The notes under the pieces were generated by a model. The model worked only from the letters and a program-made list of their open reading frames with translations. It was not told the DNA's origin and made no database searches. From positions 1 through 27,188 of the forward strand of contig JAEZIH010000168.1 in NCBI GenBank assembly GCA_023416055.1: 27,188 bases of DNA. The letters run 5' to 3'. How positions within the stretch are numbered: position 1 is the stretch's first letter; every line of letters starts with the position of its first letter. Both the position numbers and the translations under genes were made by a program. The DNA is from Pseudomonadota bacterium (GTDB lineage Bacteria > Pseudomonadota > Alphaproteobacteria > Caulobacterales > Caulobacteraceae). This document shows positions 8,952-15,763 of the stretch, piece after piece.

Positions 8952-9274
8952 TGGGTTCGGCGCCGGCTTCGTCTCGTACGGTCGGTCCACGCCGGTGGTT
9001 CTCGAGAATCGTCAGCGTTCTGGTAGCCGGTTGGCTAGTTTGGACCGGCTGGTCGGAGTGGAGTTGGCACGCTGTCCTCATTGCGGGGCTGGCATTCTCG
9101 CTTCTTGCCGCAATAAAGAGCTCCCTGTGGACTGGAGTCGCTTTTAGGGATGCGGCGAACGAACTCGGTCGCCCCCAACTTGCACCGTGGTTGGCCGCAG
9201 GGCTGATCCCTTACAATATGCTACTCGCACTGGCGTTCCATGCGGCTGCGCGAGGGCTATCCGCTTTACTCTGA
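8951..9274 (+). CDS. Small membrane protein of unknown function between gap and pgk
   Basis: A 107-residue protein I do not recognise. A basic N-terminus ([19 protein letters not shown]) precedes hydrophobic helices: about residues 20-32 and 38-54 (IVSVLVAGWLVWTGW; AVLIAGLAFSLLAAI), and a third at about 80-100 (PWLAAGLIPYNMLLALAF). It carries eight Trp in 107 residues. Translation is coupled to gap by a TGATG overlap, and pgk starts 9 bases after its stop. Codon use is unlike its neighbours: AGA, AGG, ATA, GTA, TTA and three CTA codons occur here, whereas such codons are almost absent from gap and pgk. The lower-GC stretch suggests a recent insertion or a fast-evolving gene. The evidence for coding is the coupling, the start position and the coherent membrane pattern. 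Confidence 0.65.
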   Translation: MGSAPASSRTVGPRRWFSRIVSVLVAGWLVWTGWSEWSWHAVLIAGLAFSLLAAIKSSLWTGVAFRDAANELGRPQLAPWLAAGLIPYNMLLALAFHAAARGLSALL

Positions 9275-9283
9275 GATTGGCTG

Positions 9284-10480
9284 ATGACCTTCCGCACCCT
9301 CGACGACGCCACTGACCTCGCCGGCAAGACCGCGCTCGTGCGCGTGGACTTCAATGTGCCGATGGAGGGCGGGCGGGTGACCGACGACACCCGGCTGCGC
9401 GTCGCCCTGCCGACCATCGAGCGGCTGCGCGATGCGGGGGCGAAGGTGGCGCTGTTGGCCCACTTCGACCGGCCCAAGGGCCAGCGCGTGCCGTCGATGA
9501 GCCTGAAGCCGGTGGTCGACGATCTCGAGCGGCTGCTGGGCGGGCCGGTGCGCTTCGCGGACGATTGCGTGGGCGACGAGGCGAAGGCGGTGCTGGCCGA
9601 CGTCGACGCCGGCGGCGTGGCGCTTCTGGAGAACGTCCGCTTCCACGCCGGCGAGGAGAAGAATGACCCGGCGTTCGCGAAACAGCTCGCCGAGCTGGGC
9701 GACATCTATGTGAACGACGCCTTCTCGGCGGCGCACCGGGCGCACGCCTCGACCGAGGGTCTGGCGCGCCTGCTGCCGGCCTATGCCGGCGAGTCGATGC
9801 GGCGCGAGCTGGAGGCGCTGGACAAGGCGCTGGGGACGCCGGTGAAGCCGGTGCTGGGTGTGGTCGGCGGCGCCAAGGTGTCGACCAAGCTGGACCTGCT
9901 GTGCAACCTCGTCGGCAAGCTGGACCGGCTGGCCATCGGGGGCGGCATGGCCAACACCTTCCTGTTCGCCCAGGGCGTCGACATCGGCGGCTCGCTGGCC
10001 GAGCGCGACATGGCCGAAACCGCGCGCGAGATCCTCGCCGAAGCCCAGGCCAAGGGCTGCGAGATCCTGCTGCCGCGCGACGTGGTGGTGGCGACCGAGC
10101 TGAAGCCGGGCGTCGCGACCCGCACCGTGCTGGCCCGCGAGGAAATCGGCGACGAAGAAAAGATCCTCGACGCCGGTCCCCTGACGGTCGAGGCCCTGGT
10201 CAAGGCCATGGCCGTGTCCCGCACCCTGATCTGGAACGGTCCGCTGGGCGTGTTCGAGGTCCCGCCGTTCGACGCCGCCACGGTCAAGGCCGCTCAGGCC
10301 GCGGCGCAACTGGCGAAGTCGGGCGCCCTCACCGCCGTGGCCGGCGGCGGCGACACGGTCGCGGCCATGCACCACGCCGGGGTGGTCGAGGACATGACCT
10401 TCGTCTCCACCGCCGGCGGCGCCTTCCTCGAATGGATGGAGGGCAAGCCCCTGCCCGGCGTCGAGGCCCTGCGCGCCTGA
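9284..10480 (+). CDS. pgk: Phosphoglycerate kinase
   Basis: A 398-residue glycolytic kinase that transfers phosphate from 1,3-bisphosphoglycerate to ADP. The family signature [16 protein letters not shown] is at the N-terminus, followed by the substrate-site segment [33 protein letters not shown], the hinge region [16 protein letters not shown], and the nucleotide-site loop [12 protein letters not shown] near the C-terminus. Length is standard. The more usual L-G-R-P-K-G loop reads F-D-R-P-K-G; it may be lineage-typical. The start at ATG 9284 gives the conserved N-terminus, with only a weak GAGA upstream, so translation may depend partly on coupling to the preceding small gene 9 bases away. 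Confidence 0.97.
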   Translation: MTFRTLDDATDLAGKTALVRVDFNVPMEGGRVTDDTRLRVALPTIERLRDAGAKVALLAHFDRPKGQRVPSMSLKPVVDDLERLLGGPVRFADDCVGDEAKAVLADVDAGGVALLENVRFHAGEEKNDPAFAKQLAELGDIYVNDAFSAAHRAHASTEGLARLLPAYAGESMRRELEALDKALGTPVKPVLGVVGGAKVSTKLDLLCNLVGKLDRLAIGGGMANTFLFAQGVDIGGSLAERDMAETAREILAEAQAKGCEILLPRDVVVATELKPGVATRTVLAREEIGDEEKILDAGPLTVEALVKAMAVSRTLIWNGPLGVFEVPPFDAATVKAAQAAAQLAKSGALTAVAGGGDTVAAMHHAGVVEDMTFVSTAGGAFLEWMEGKPLPGVEALRA

Positions 10481-10508
10481 GCCTTGCGCGAGGCTGCGGC
10501 AAAGCCGC

Positions 10509-10557
10509 TGTAACAATGCGTGACTTCGAGCGTTGGGGGGGCTAGATCACCCCCAAC
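10509..10557 (+). promoter_or_regulatory. Probable fba promoter with TGTAACA box and -10 inverted repeat
   Basis: GTGACTT (10520-10526) and GCTAGATC (10541-10548), 14 bases apart, fit the Caulobacter housekeeping consensus TTGACGS-N10-14-GCTANAWC; the -10 is an exact match. TGTAACA (10509-10515), the inverse of the gap motif, lies 4 bases before the -35. The -10 is framed by a perfect 8-base inverted repeat, GTTGGGGG (10532-10539) and CCCCCAAC (10550-10557), a good operator candidate. A strong ribosome-binding site (CAGGAGAGG) precedes the fba start. Confidence 0.55.
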
Positions 10558-10580
10558 AACAACGCTCAGGAGAGGCACCC

Positions 10581-11606
10581 ATGGATCTGTCGGCGCTCAA
10601 TTCGGTGGCTGAGGCGATGGTCACGCCCGGCAAGGGCATTCTGGCGGCCGACGAGTCCACCGGCACGATCAAGAAGCGCTTCGACGCGATCGGCGTCGAG
10701 AACACCGAAGAGAACCGCCGCGACTATCGCGAGTGCCTGTTCCGGGCCGAGCAGACCATGCGCGAGCATATCTCGGGCGTGATCCTGTTCGAGGAGACCC
10801 TGTACCAGGACGCCAAGGACGGCACGCCGCTGATCGACCTGATCACCGCGGCCGGCTCGATCCCGGGCATCAAGGTCGACAAGGGCGCGACCAAGATGGC
10901 CGGCTTCCCGGGCGAGACGGTGACCAAGGGTCTGGACGGCCTGTCCAAGCGCGTGCGCGCCCACTACGAGCGCGGCGCCCGCTTCGCCAAGTGGCGGGCG
11001 GTGATCGATATCGCCGACGGCATCCCGACCTGGGGCGCGGTCAAGGCCAACGCCCACGCCCTGGCGCGCTACGCCCGCATCTGCCAGCAGGAGCAGGTGG
11101 TGCCGATCGTCGAGCCCGAAGTGCTGATGGACGGCTCGCATGACATCGACCGCTGCGACGAGGTCACCCGCTGGACCCTGCAGACGGTGTTCCAGGAGCT
11201 GTACGAACAGCGCGTCGCCCTCGAGGGCATCGTGCTGAAGCCGAACATGGTCATCTCGGGCAAGGGTTCGCGCCGTCAGGCCTCGGTGCAGGAAGTCGCC
11301 GAGCGCACCATCGCGGCGCTGAAGGCCACCGTGCCGTCGGCCGTGCCGGGCATCGCCTATCTCTCGGGCGGCCAGACCGACGAACAGGCGACGGCGCACC
11401 TCGACGCCATGAACAAGATCGGCGGCTTCCCCTGGAAGATGACCTTCTCCTACGGCCGCGCCCTGCAGGCGGCGCCGCAGCGGGCCTGGTCGGGCAAGGC
11501 CGAGAACGCCGTGGCCTGCCAGGCGGCCTTCCACCACCGCGCCCGCATGAACGGCCTCGCCTCGCTGGGCCAGTGGGAGCAGACGCTGGAGAAGAAGGCG
11601 GCCTGA
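10581..11606 (+). CDS. fba: Fructose-bisphosphate aldolase, class I
   Basis: A 341-residue Schiff-base aldolase of the eukaryote-like class I family, which cleaves fructose 1,6-bisphosphate to two triose phosphates without metal. Signatures include GKGILAADESTGTIKKRF near the N-terminus, GVILFEETLYQ, Lys137 in FAKWRAV, VPIVEPEVL, and GIVLKPNMV with the Schiff-base Lys220, then GIAYLSGGQTDEQAT. The start at 10581 follows CAGGAGAGG at good spacing; an upstream TTG in the same frame lies within the promoter. It has its own promoter 100 bases after pgk and ends at a strong terminator, so it is a separate or semi-separate transcription unit of the glycolytic block. Confidence 0.97.
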   Translation: MDLSALNSVAEAMVTPGKGILAADESTGTIKKRFDAIGVENTEENRRDYRECLFRAEQTMREHISGVILFEETLYQDAKDGTPLIDLITAAGSIPGIKVDKGATKMAGFPGETVTKGLDGLSKRVRAHYERGARFAKWRAVIDIADGIPTWGAVKANAHALARYARICQQEQVVPIVEPEVLMDGSHDIDRCDEVTRWTLQTVFQELYEQRVALEGIVLKPNMVISGKGSRRQASVQEVAERTIAALKATVPSAVPGIAYLSGGQTDEQATAHLDAMNKIGGFPWKMTFSYGRALQAAPQRAWSGKAENAVACQAAFHHRARMNGLASLGQWEQTLEKKAA

Positions 11607-11612
11607 GACTGA

Positions 11613-11643
11613 ACGGCCGGTGCCTTGGGCGCCGGCCGTTTTT
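11613..11643 (+). terminator. Rho-independent terminator after fba
   Basis: A 12-base-pair stem (ACGGCCGGTGCC at 11613-11624 and GGCGCCGGCCGT at 11628-11639, one G-U pair) with a 3-base loop is followed by a T run through 11643. It sits 6 bases after the fba stop and abuts the 3' end of the convergent lipoprotein gene. Confidence 0.93.
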
Positions 11644-11644
11644 C

Positions 11645-12286
11645 TCACCAGCTGCCGTACTGGTCGCGGAAGCGCCAGCGGACGTCGCGCACGTCGCGCT
11701 CGGCGTCGTCGACGGCGTCCTGGGCCCTCCGCCAGTCGCGCTCGGTGTCGGCCCGCTCGCGGCGGATTTCGGCGATGCGCCGGCGGATCTCCTCGCGCTG
11801 GGCCTCGCTCAGACCGTCGGCCCGCGCCTCGGCCTGTTTGGCTGCGATCTTCTCGTCCAGCTCCTCGAGCCGGCGACCGAGGCTCTCCACACGGCTGCGC
11901 GCGTCCGACAGGGCCTGCTCGGCGGCATGGACGACCTGGCCGTCCCGGTAGGCGTAGAGGAAGTCGGCTTCCACCGAAGGCGGGCACACGCCGGCGTAGC
12001 TGCCGCCGGTGCGACCAACCTCGAAGCCCTTGTCCACGGTGCAGTACTGCATCAGCCCCTGGCGGCGGCCCGCGGCGTAGGCGTCGGGGTCGGGCGTCAC
12101 CCCATGTTTGGCGCAGGCCCGGGCGTGATCGTCCAGCCGCGTCATCGCCAGGCCCGAGGCGCCGTCGGAATAGCCCTGACCGCCCCAGTCGCCAGCGAGG
12201 CACTGGGCCTCGCTCATCGTCGCGCAGCTTCCCAGCGCCAGCGTCGCCCCGGTCGCCGCGGCCGCGATCAACAGAAGTCTCATCAT
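11645..12286 (-). CDS. DUF2799-like lipoprotein with C-terminal coiled coil
   Basis: A 213-residue envelope protein. The N-terminus is a lipoprotein signal (MMRLLLIAAAATGATLALGSC) with the lipobox L-G-S-C and Cys21 as lipidation site. Residues about 25-112 resemble DUF2799: DWGGQGYSDGASG, RLDDHARACAKHGVTPDPDAYAAGR, GLMQYCT and GGSYAGVCPP, with repeated short motifs and Cys. From about 120 to 200 the sequence is highly charged and helical (ESLGRRLEELDEKIAAKQAE, REEIRRRIAEIRRERADTE), a clear coiled-coil pattern. Two adjacent ATGs (12286, 12283) follow GGGAGGGG; spacing slightly favours the second. Function unknown; a periplasmic scaffold anchored in the outer membrane is plausible. It is divergent from rluD and convergent with fba. 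Confidence 0.82.
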   Translation of the reverse strand: MMRLLLIAAAATGATLALGSCATMSEAQCLAGDWGGQGYSDGASGLAMTRLDDHARACAKHGVTPDPDAYAAGRRQGLMQYCTVDKGFEVGRTGGSYAGVCPPSVEADFLYAYRDGQVVHAAEQALSDARSRVESLGRRLEELDEKIAAKQAEARADGLSEAQREEIRRRIAEIRRERADTERDWRRAQDAVDDAERDVRDVRWRFRDQYGSW

Positions 12287-12360
12287 CCCCTCCCGCCTCG
12301 AAGCGCCTGACCATGCCCCAAAGCCGGCTTACGGCCAAGCTGGCGGTCTGTCGGGAGACG

Positions 12361-12378
12361 GGCGCGCCGTGCTAGAGC
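12361..12378 (+). promoter_or_regulatory. Possible rluD -10 region
   Basis: GCTAGAGC (12371-12378) is close to the Caulobacter -10 pattern GCTANAWC and lies 27 bases before the TTG start, in the 119-base gap between rluD and the divergent lipoprotein gene. No convincing -35 is visible. Weak call made by eye. Confidence 0.25.
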
Positions 12379-12405
12379 AGGTCGCCCCGAAGCCGGAGCG
12401 CGCTG

Positions 12406-13404
12406 TTGTCCGACGAGCCCCTGATCGAAGACGCGGACACCGCCGTGCTGGAGGCGCGGCTGGAGTCAGGCGGCGTCCGCCTGGACAAGGCGCTGGCCGG
12501 GATATTCCCGACGCTGTCGCGCGCGCGGCTGCAGGCCCTGCTGGCCGAAGGCGCCGTAACCCGGGACGGCGAGGCGATAACCAGCGGCTCGGCCAGGGCG
12601 CTGCCGGGGGTTTATGCGGTCGCCCTTCCGCCGCTCGTGTCGGCGACGCCGGCGCCCGAGGCTATCCCCCTGGCGGTGCTGTTCGAGGACGCCGATCTGA
12701 TCGTCATCGACAAGCCGGCGGGCATGGCCGCGCATCCGGCGCCGGGATCGGAGACAGGCACCCTGGTCAACGCCCTGCTGGCCCACTGCGGCGACAGCCT
12801 GTCGGGCATCGGCGGGGTCGCCCGTCCGGGCATCGTCCATCGTCTCGACAAGGACACCTCGGGCGTGATGGTCGCGGCCAAGTCGGACCGCGCCCACGCC
12901 GGCCTGTCCGCCCTCTTCGCCACGCACGACATCGAGCGCACCTATCTGGCGCTCACTCGCGGCGCCCCCTCGCCCGGAAAGGGCCGCATCGAGACCCTGA
13001 TCGGGCGCTCGTCTTCGGACCGGAAGAAGATGGCGGTGCTCCGCAGCGGCGGGCGGAACGCCATCACCGACTACGTCGTGGAGCAGGTCTTCGGTCTCCC
13101 GGCGAAGGCGGGCGGCGCGCCCTTGGCCGCCCGCGTTGCCTGCACGCTGCACACTGGCCGAACGCACCAGATTCGCGTGCACCTGGCCGCGAAGGGCGCC
13201 CCGATCCTCGGAGACCCGGTGTACGGCTCCGGCAGCCCCGCGGCACCCGTGCGGGCGGCGATCACCGAGGCGGGGCTGGCGCGGCAGGCGCTGCACGCGG
13301 CGGTGCTGGGCTTCGTCCATCCGGTCACCGGTCAGGCCCTGCGGTTCGAGACCCCGCCGCCGGCCGACATGCGCGCCCTCGAGGAAGGGCTGGCACGACT
13401 GTGA
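12406..13404 (+). CDS. rluD: 23S rRNA pseudouridine synthase, RluD type
   Basis: A 332-residue enzyme that isomerises specific uridines in 23S rRNA. An N-terminal S4 RNA-binding domain (about 22-80; VRLDKALAGIFPTLSRARLQALLAEGAVTRDG) precedes the catalytic domain. That domain has VIDKPAGMAAHPAPG, the RluA-family signature GIVHRLDKDTSGVMVAAKS with catalytic Asp148, RTYLAL, and the C-terminal TGRTHQIRVHLA. The presence of S4 and the length point to RluD (helix 69 sites) rather than RluA or RluC, but RluC is not excluded. The start is a TTG with GGAG seven bases upstream; no ATG or GTG gives the complete S4 domain. It is encoded upstream of rpoH, as I recall for Caulobacter. Confidence 0.93.
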   Translation: MSDEPLIEDADTAVLEARLESGGVRLDKALAGIFPTLSRARLQALLAEGAVTRDGEAITSGSARALPGVYAVALPPLVSATPAPEAIPLAVLFEDADLIVIDKPAGMAAHPAPGSETGTLVNALLAHCGDSLSGIGGVARPGIVHRLDKDTSGVMVAAKSDRAHAGLSALFATHDIERTYLALTRGAPSPGKGRIETLIGRSSSDRKKMAVLRSGGRNAITDYVVEQVFGLPAKAGGAPLAARVACTLHTGRTHQIRVHLAAKGAPILGDPVYGSGSPAAPVRAAITEAGLARQALHAAVLGFVHPVTGQALRFETPPPADMRALEEGLARL

Positions 13405-13458
13405 CGCGTGCCGCGACCCTGGCGACCGATCCACCCGATCCCTGCTCAGGAGCTCCCC

Positions 13459-13767
13459 ATGACCGATCCCGACATCCAGAATGACCCGGAGGCGAAGCGC
13501 TACCTGCTGCGGGTCGGATCTGAGACCGCCGTGGTCGTCTACAATCTGACCGGCTCGAACCTCATGATCACCGAGACCCTGGTCCCGCGCGCCCTGGAAG
13601 GTCAGGGCATCGCCAGCCGAATGGCCCGGCACGTCGTGGATGACGCGCGGTCGCGAGGCCTGCACATCCTGCCAATCTGTCCCTACTTCTCGGCGTGGCT
13701 GAAGAAGCATCCCCGGGACGCCGACGTCGTTCATCCCACCTATCGCGGCCTGCTCGGCCTCGATTAG
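13459..13767 (+). CDS. Small GNAT-fold acetyltransferase, YjdJ-like
   Basis: A 102-residue protein of the short GNAT family (Acetyltransf_CG type). Key features are the acetyl-CoA loop ALEGQGIASRMARHVVDDARSRG, in which the GQGIAS turn replaces the classic Q/RxxGxG/A, and LHILPICPYFSAWLKKHP, the family's highly conserved last strand and helix. The preceding strand reads LMITETLVP. The start at 13459 follows CAGGAG with six bases spacing; an upstream in-frame ATG lies within the rluD-proximal gap and adds only a Pro-rich tail. Members of this family are mostly uncharacterised, so the substrate is unknown. It stands 54 bases after rluD and may be cotranscribed. Confidence 0.88.
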   Translation: MTDPDIQNDPEAKRYLLRVGSETAVVVYNLTGSNLMITETLVPRALEGQGIASRMARHVVDDARSRGLHILPICPYFSAWLKKHPRDADVVHPTYRGLLGLD

Positions 13768-13770
13768 TCA

Positions 13771-13892
13771 GTCTTGATTAAAGACGGACTATGCCGTATA
13801 AGATCGCTCGTACGGTGCAGTGGCGCCGGGGCAACGGTCACGCTCAGGTGTGACCATCCGCCTCTGACAAAGGCGGAAACCCGTCCCTATTT
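13771..13892 (+). promoter_or_regulatory. rpoH promoter region
   Basis: TTGATT (13774-13779), 17 bases, TATAAG (13797-13802) form a good housekeeping-type promoter. A second candidate closer to the gene is CTGACA (13864-13869), 17 bases, CTATTT (13887-13892). Two promoters would agree with the dual control known for Caulobacter rpoH, but which sigma factor reads each is inference. A 6-base inverted repeat GGTCAC-N8-GTGACC lies between them (13836-13855), and a hairpin GTCTT-N5-AAGAC (13771-13785) overlaps the first -35. Confidence 0.5.
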
Positions 13893-13973
13893 CATCGGTT
13901 GAGGGGCGAGGCGTCGGCGCACACTGGTGGCCGTCTCCGCAGGGCCCGCTCGTTTCACGGTCGGAGGGACCAC

Positions 13974-14861
13974 ATGACTACAGCTCGATCGCTCGCGGTG
14001 ATGTCGCCTGAACAGGGACTGTCGCGCTACCTGACTGAAATCCGCAAATTCCCGATGCTGGCGAAGGACGAGGAGTTCATGCTCGCCAAGCGCTGGACCG
14101 AGCACCAGGACCCTGAGGCCGCCCACCGCCTCGTCACCTCGCACCTTCGTCTCGTGGCCAAGATCGCCATGGGTTATCGCGGCTACGGCCTGCCGATCGG
14201 CGAAGTGATCTCGGAAGGCAACGTCGGCCTGATGCAGGCCGTGAAGAAATTCGATCCGGACAAGGGCTTCCGCCTGGCGACCTACGCCATGTGGTGGATC
14301 CGCGCCTCGATCCAGGAATACATCCTGCGCAGCTGGTCGCTCGTTAAGATGGGCACGACCGCCGCGCAGAAAAAGCTGTTCTTCAACCTGCGCAAGGCCA
14401 AGAGCCAGATCTCGGCCTTCGAGGAAGGTGACCTGCATCCCGAGCACCTGTCGGCCATCGCCACCAAGCTGGGCGTGACCGAAGAAGAGGTGGTCAACAT
14501 GAACCGCCGCCTCGGCGGCGACGCCTCGCTGAATGCCCCGCTGCGCGCTGACGGCGAGAGCGAATGGCAGGACTGGCTGGCCGACGACAACGCGGTTTCG
14601 CAGGAGACCCAGCTGGCCGAGGATGAGGAGAAGTCGATCCGCATGGGCCTGCTCCAGGAGGCCATGGAGGAGCTGACCGACCGCGAGAAGCACATCCTGA
14701 CCGAGCGCCGGCTGAAGGACGATCCGGTCACCCTGGAAGAGCTCGCCGGCCAGTACGGCGTGTCGCGCGAGCGCGTGCGCCAGATCGAGGTGCGCGCCTT
14801 CGAGAAGCTGCAGAAGGCGATGCGTGCGGCCGCCGAGGAACGGAACCTCGTCGACGCGTGA
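13974..14861 (+). CDS. rpoH: Heat-shock RNA polymerase sigma factor, sigma-32
   Basis: A 295-residue group 3 sigma factor that directs RNA polymerase to heat-shock promoters. Region 2 is clear: HRLVTSHLRLVAKIAMGYRG, GNVGLMQAVKKFDPDKGFRLATYAMWWIRASIQEYILRSW (2.1-2.4). The RpoH box QKKLFFNLRKAK (about 132-143) separates it from other sigmas. Region 4 has VTLEELAGQYGVSRERVRQIEVRAFEKLQ, the helix-turn-helix for the -35. The start at 13974 is set by GGAGGG at good spacing and gives the conserved MTTARSLAVMSPEQGLSRYLTEIRKFP; an earlier in-frame ATG is in the leader. A long upstream gap holds its promoters. A dnaJ-like gene, usually in the RpoH regulon, lies 3.4 kb downstream. Confidence 0.97.
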   Translation: MTTARSLAVMSPEQGLSRYLTEIRKFPMLAKDEEFMLAKRWTEHQDPEAAHRLVTSHLRLVAKIAMGYRGYGLPIGEVISEGNVGLMQAVKKFDPDKGFRLATYAMWWIRASIQEYILRSWSLVKMGTTAAQKKLFFNLRKAKSQISAFEEGDLHPEHLSAIATKLGVTEEEVVNMNRRLGGDASLNAPLRADGESEWQDWLADDNAVSQETQLAEDEEKSIRMGLLQEAMEELTDREKHILTERRLKDDPVTLEELAGQYGVSRERVRQIEVRAFEKLQKAMRAAAEERNLVDA

Positions 14862-14871
14862 GTCCGTGACA

Positions 14872-14892
14872 GCGGGCCGTCAGCCGGCCCGC
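14872..14892. terminator. Convergent stem-loop between rpoH and receiver gene
   Basis: A perfect 8-base-pair stem GCGGGCCG / CGGCCCGC with a 5-base loop starts 10 bases after the rpoH stop and includes the stop codon of the opposing gene. There is no T run on the plus strand, so termination may be weak or factor-assisted. Confidence 0.55.
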
Positions 14893-15686
14893 TTCATCGG
14901 CTCCGGCGGGGCCATGGCCAGCAAGGAGCCGATGGGCGCCGCCAGCGTCGCCTTGCACGGCGGCCCCGAGGCCAGCGTGACCTCCAGCGCCCCGACCGCC
15001 ACGGCCAGCCGCGAGTCCGAGACCTTCATGGCGAGGGACTTGAGCGTGGCCGCCTGCTCGCGGATGGCCCGCACGGCCTGCAGCGGATCGCGGTCGAACT
15101 GGTCCAGCGAGGCGGCGAGGATCCGCATGGCCTGATCCCTTGCCGCCGCCATGGCCGCGGCGCCGTTCAGCGGCTTGTCGGCCTTGCGCTTGCGGTCGCC
15201 GGAGAACTCTCCGGAGTTAAATCTGCGCCGGTCGGGCCCGACGTAGCCGACGGCCTCGACCCAGTCACGCGGCTTCAGCGCGACGTTCTCGACACGCTTG
15301 AACAGGTCCGCGCTGGTGAAGGGCTTGCGCAGGAACTCGTGCACGCCGCTGTCCCGCGCCCCGAGAATGGTGCTGGCGGTGGCGTCGGCCGTCACCATGA
15401 TGATGGGCGCGCGCCGGCAGGCGAGGCTGGACCGCCGGATCGCCCGCGCCAGCGCCTCCCCGTCGAGATTCGGGCCGTTGCGCTCGGTGAAGATGATGCC
15501 CGGTTCCAGGTCCGCCGCCGTTCGCAGCGCGCGCTGCTCGCTGGGCTCGACCATGATCTCGCCGGCCCCCATGCCCTTGATGATCTCGGTCAGCAGGCGC
15601 GCGGCATGAAGGTTCGGGTCAACGACCAGAACCCGCCGCAGCACAGGCGCCAACCGGGCCAGTACGCGAGGATCTACAGCAAACAA
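14880..15686 (-). CDS. Receiver-domain protein with Glu at the phospho-acceptor site
   Basis: A 268-residue protein with an N-terminal CheY-like receiver (about 16-135) and a helical C-terminal part of unknown fold. The receiver shows VLVVDPN (first acidic residue Asp23, second replaced by Pro), the loop TERNGPNLDG where Glu68 stands exactly at the usual phospho-acceptor Asp, IIMVTAD with Thr99, and FLRKPF with Lys121. The Glu suggests a phosphorylation-independent, possibly always-on receiver. A GPDRRR motif (about 140-150), seen in other alphaproteobacterial regulators, follows, then a basic linker and helices; no DNA-binding domain is visible. I prefer the TTG start at 15686, which has GGAGG seven bases upstream; a GTG at 15710 is the alternative. 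It lies 77 bases downstream of purA. Confidence 0.83.
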   Translation of the reverse strand: MFAVDPRVLARLAPVLRRVLVVDPNLHAARLLTEIIKGMGAGEIMVEPSEQRALRTAADLEPGIIFTERNGPNLDGEALARAIRRSSLACRRAPIIMVTADATASTILGARDSGVHEFLRKPFTSADLFKRVENVALKPRDWVEAVGYVGPDRRRFNSGEFSGDRKRKADKPLNGAAAMAAARDQAMRILAASLDQFDRDPLQAVRAIREQAATLKSLAMKVSDSRLAVAVGALEVTLASGPPCKATLAAPIGSLLAMAPPEPMKRAG

Positions 15687-15763
15687 GACGCGGCCTCCGG
15701 AAACTCGCACACTCTTAGGCTGTCTCCGGTTAAGGCCCCTTGAACATTTGCGTTTTCGGAAGC

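Noticed and set aside
12369..13484. A 371-codon plus-strand frame overlapping rluD
   Set aside because: It is an Arg/Gly-rich out-of-frame shadow; the rluD frame carries the S4 domain and the HRLDKDTSG signature.
14872..14892. Classic rho-independent terminator after rpoH
   Set aside because: The stem is strong but there is no T run on the plus strand, so only a weaker stem-loop call is made.
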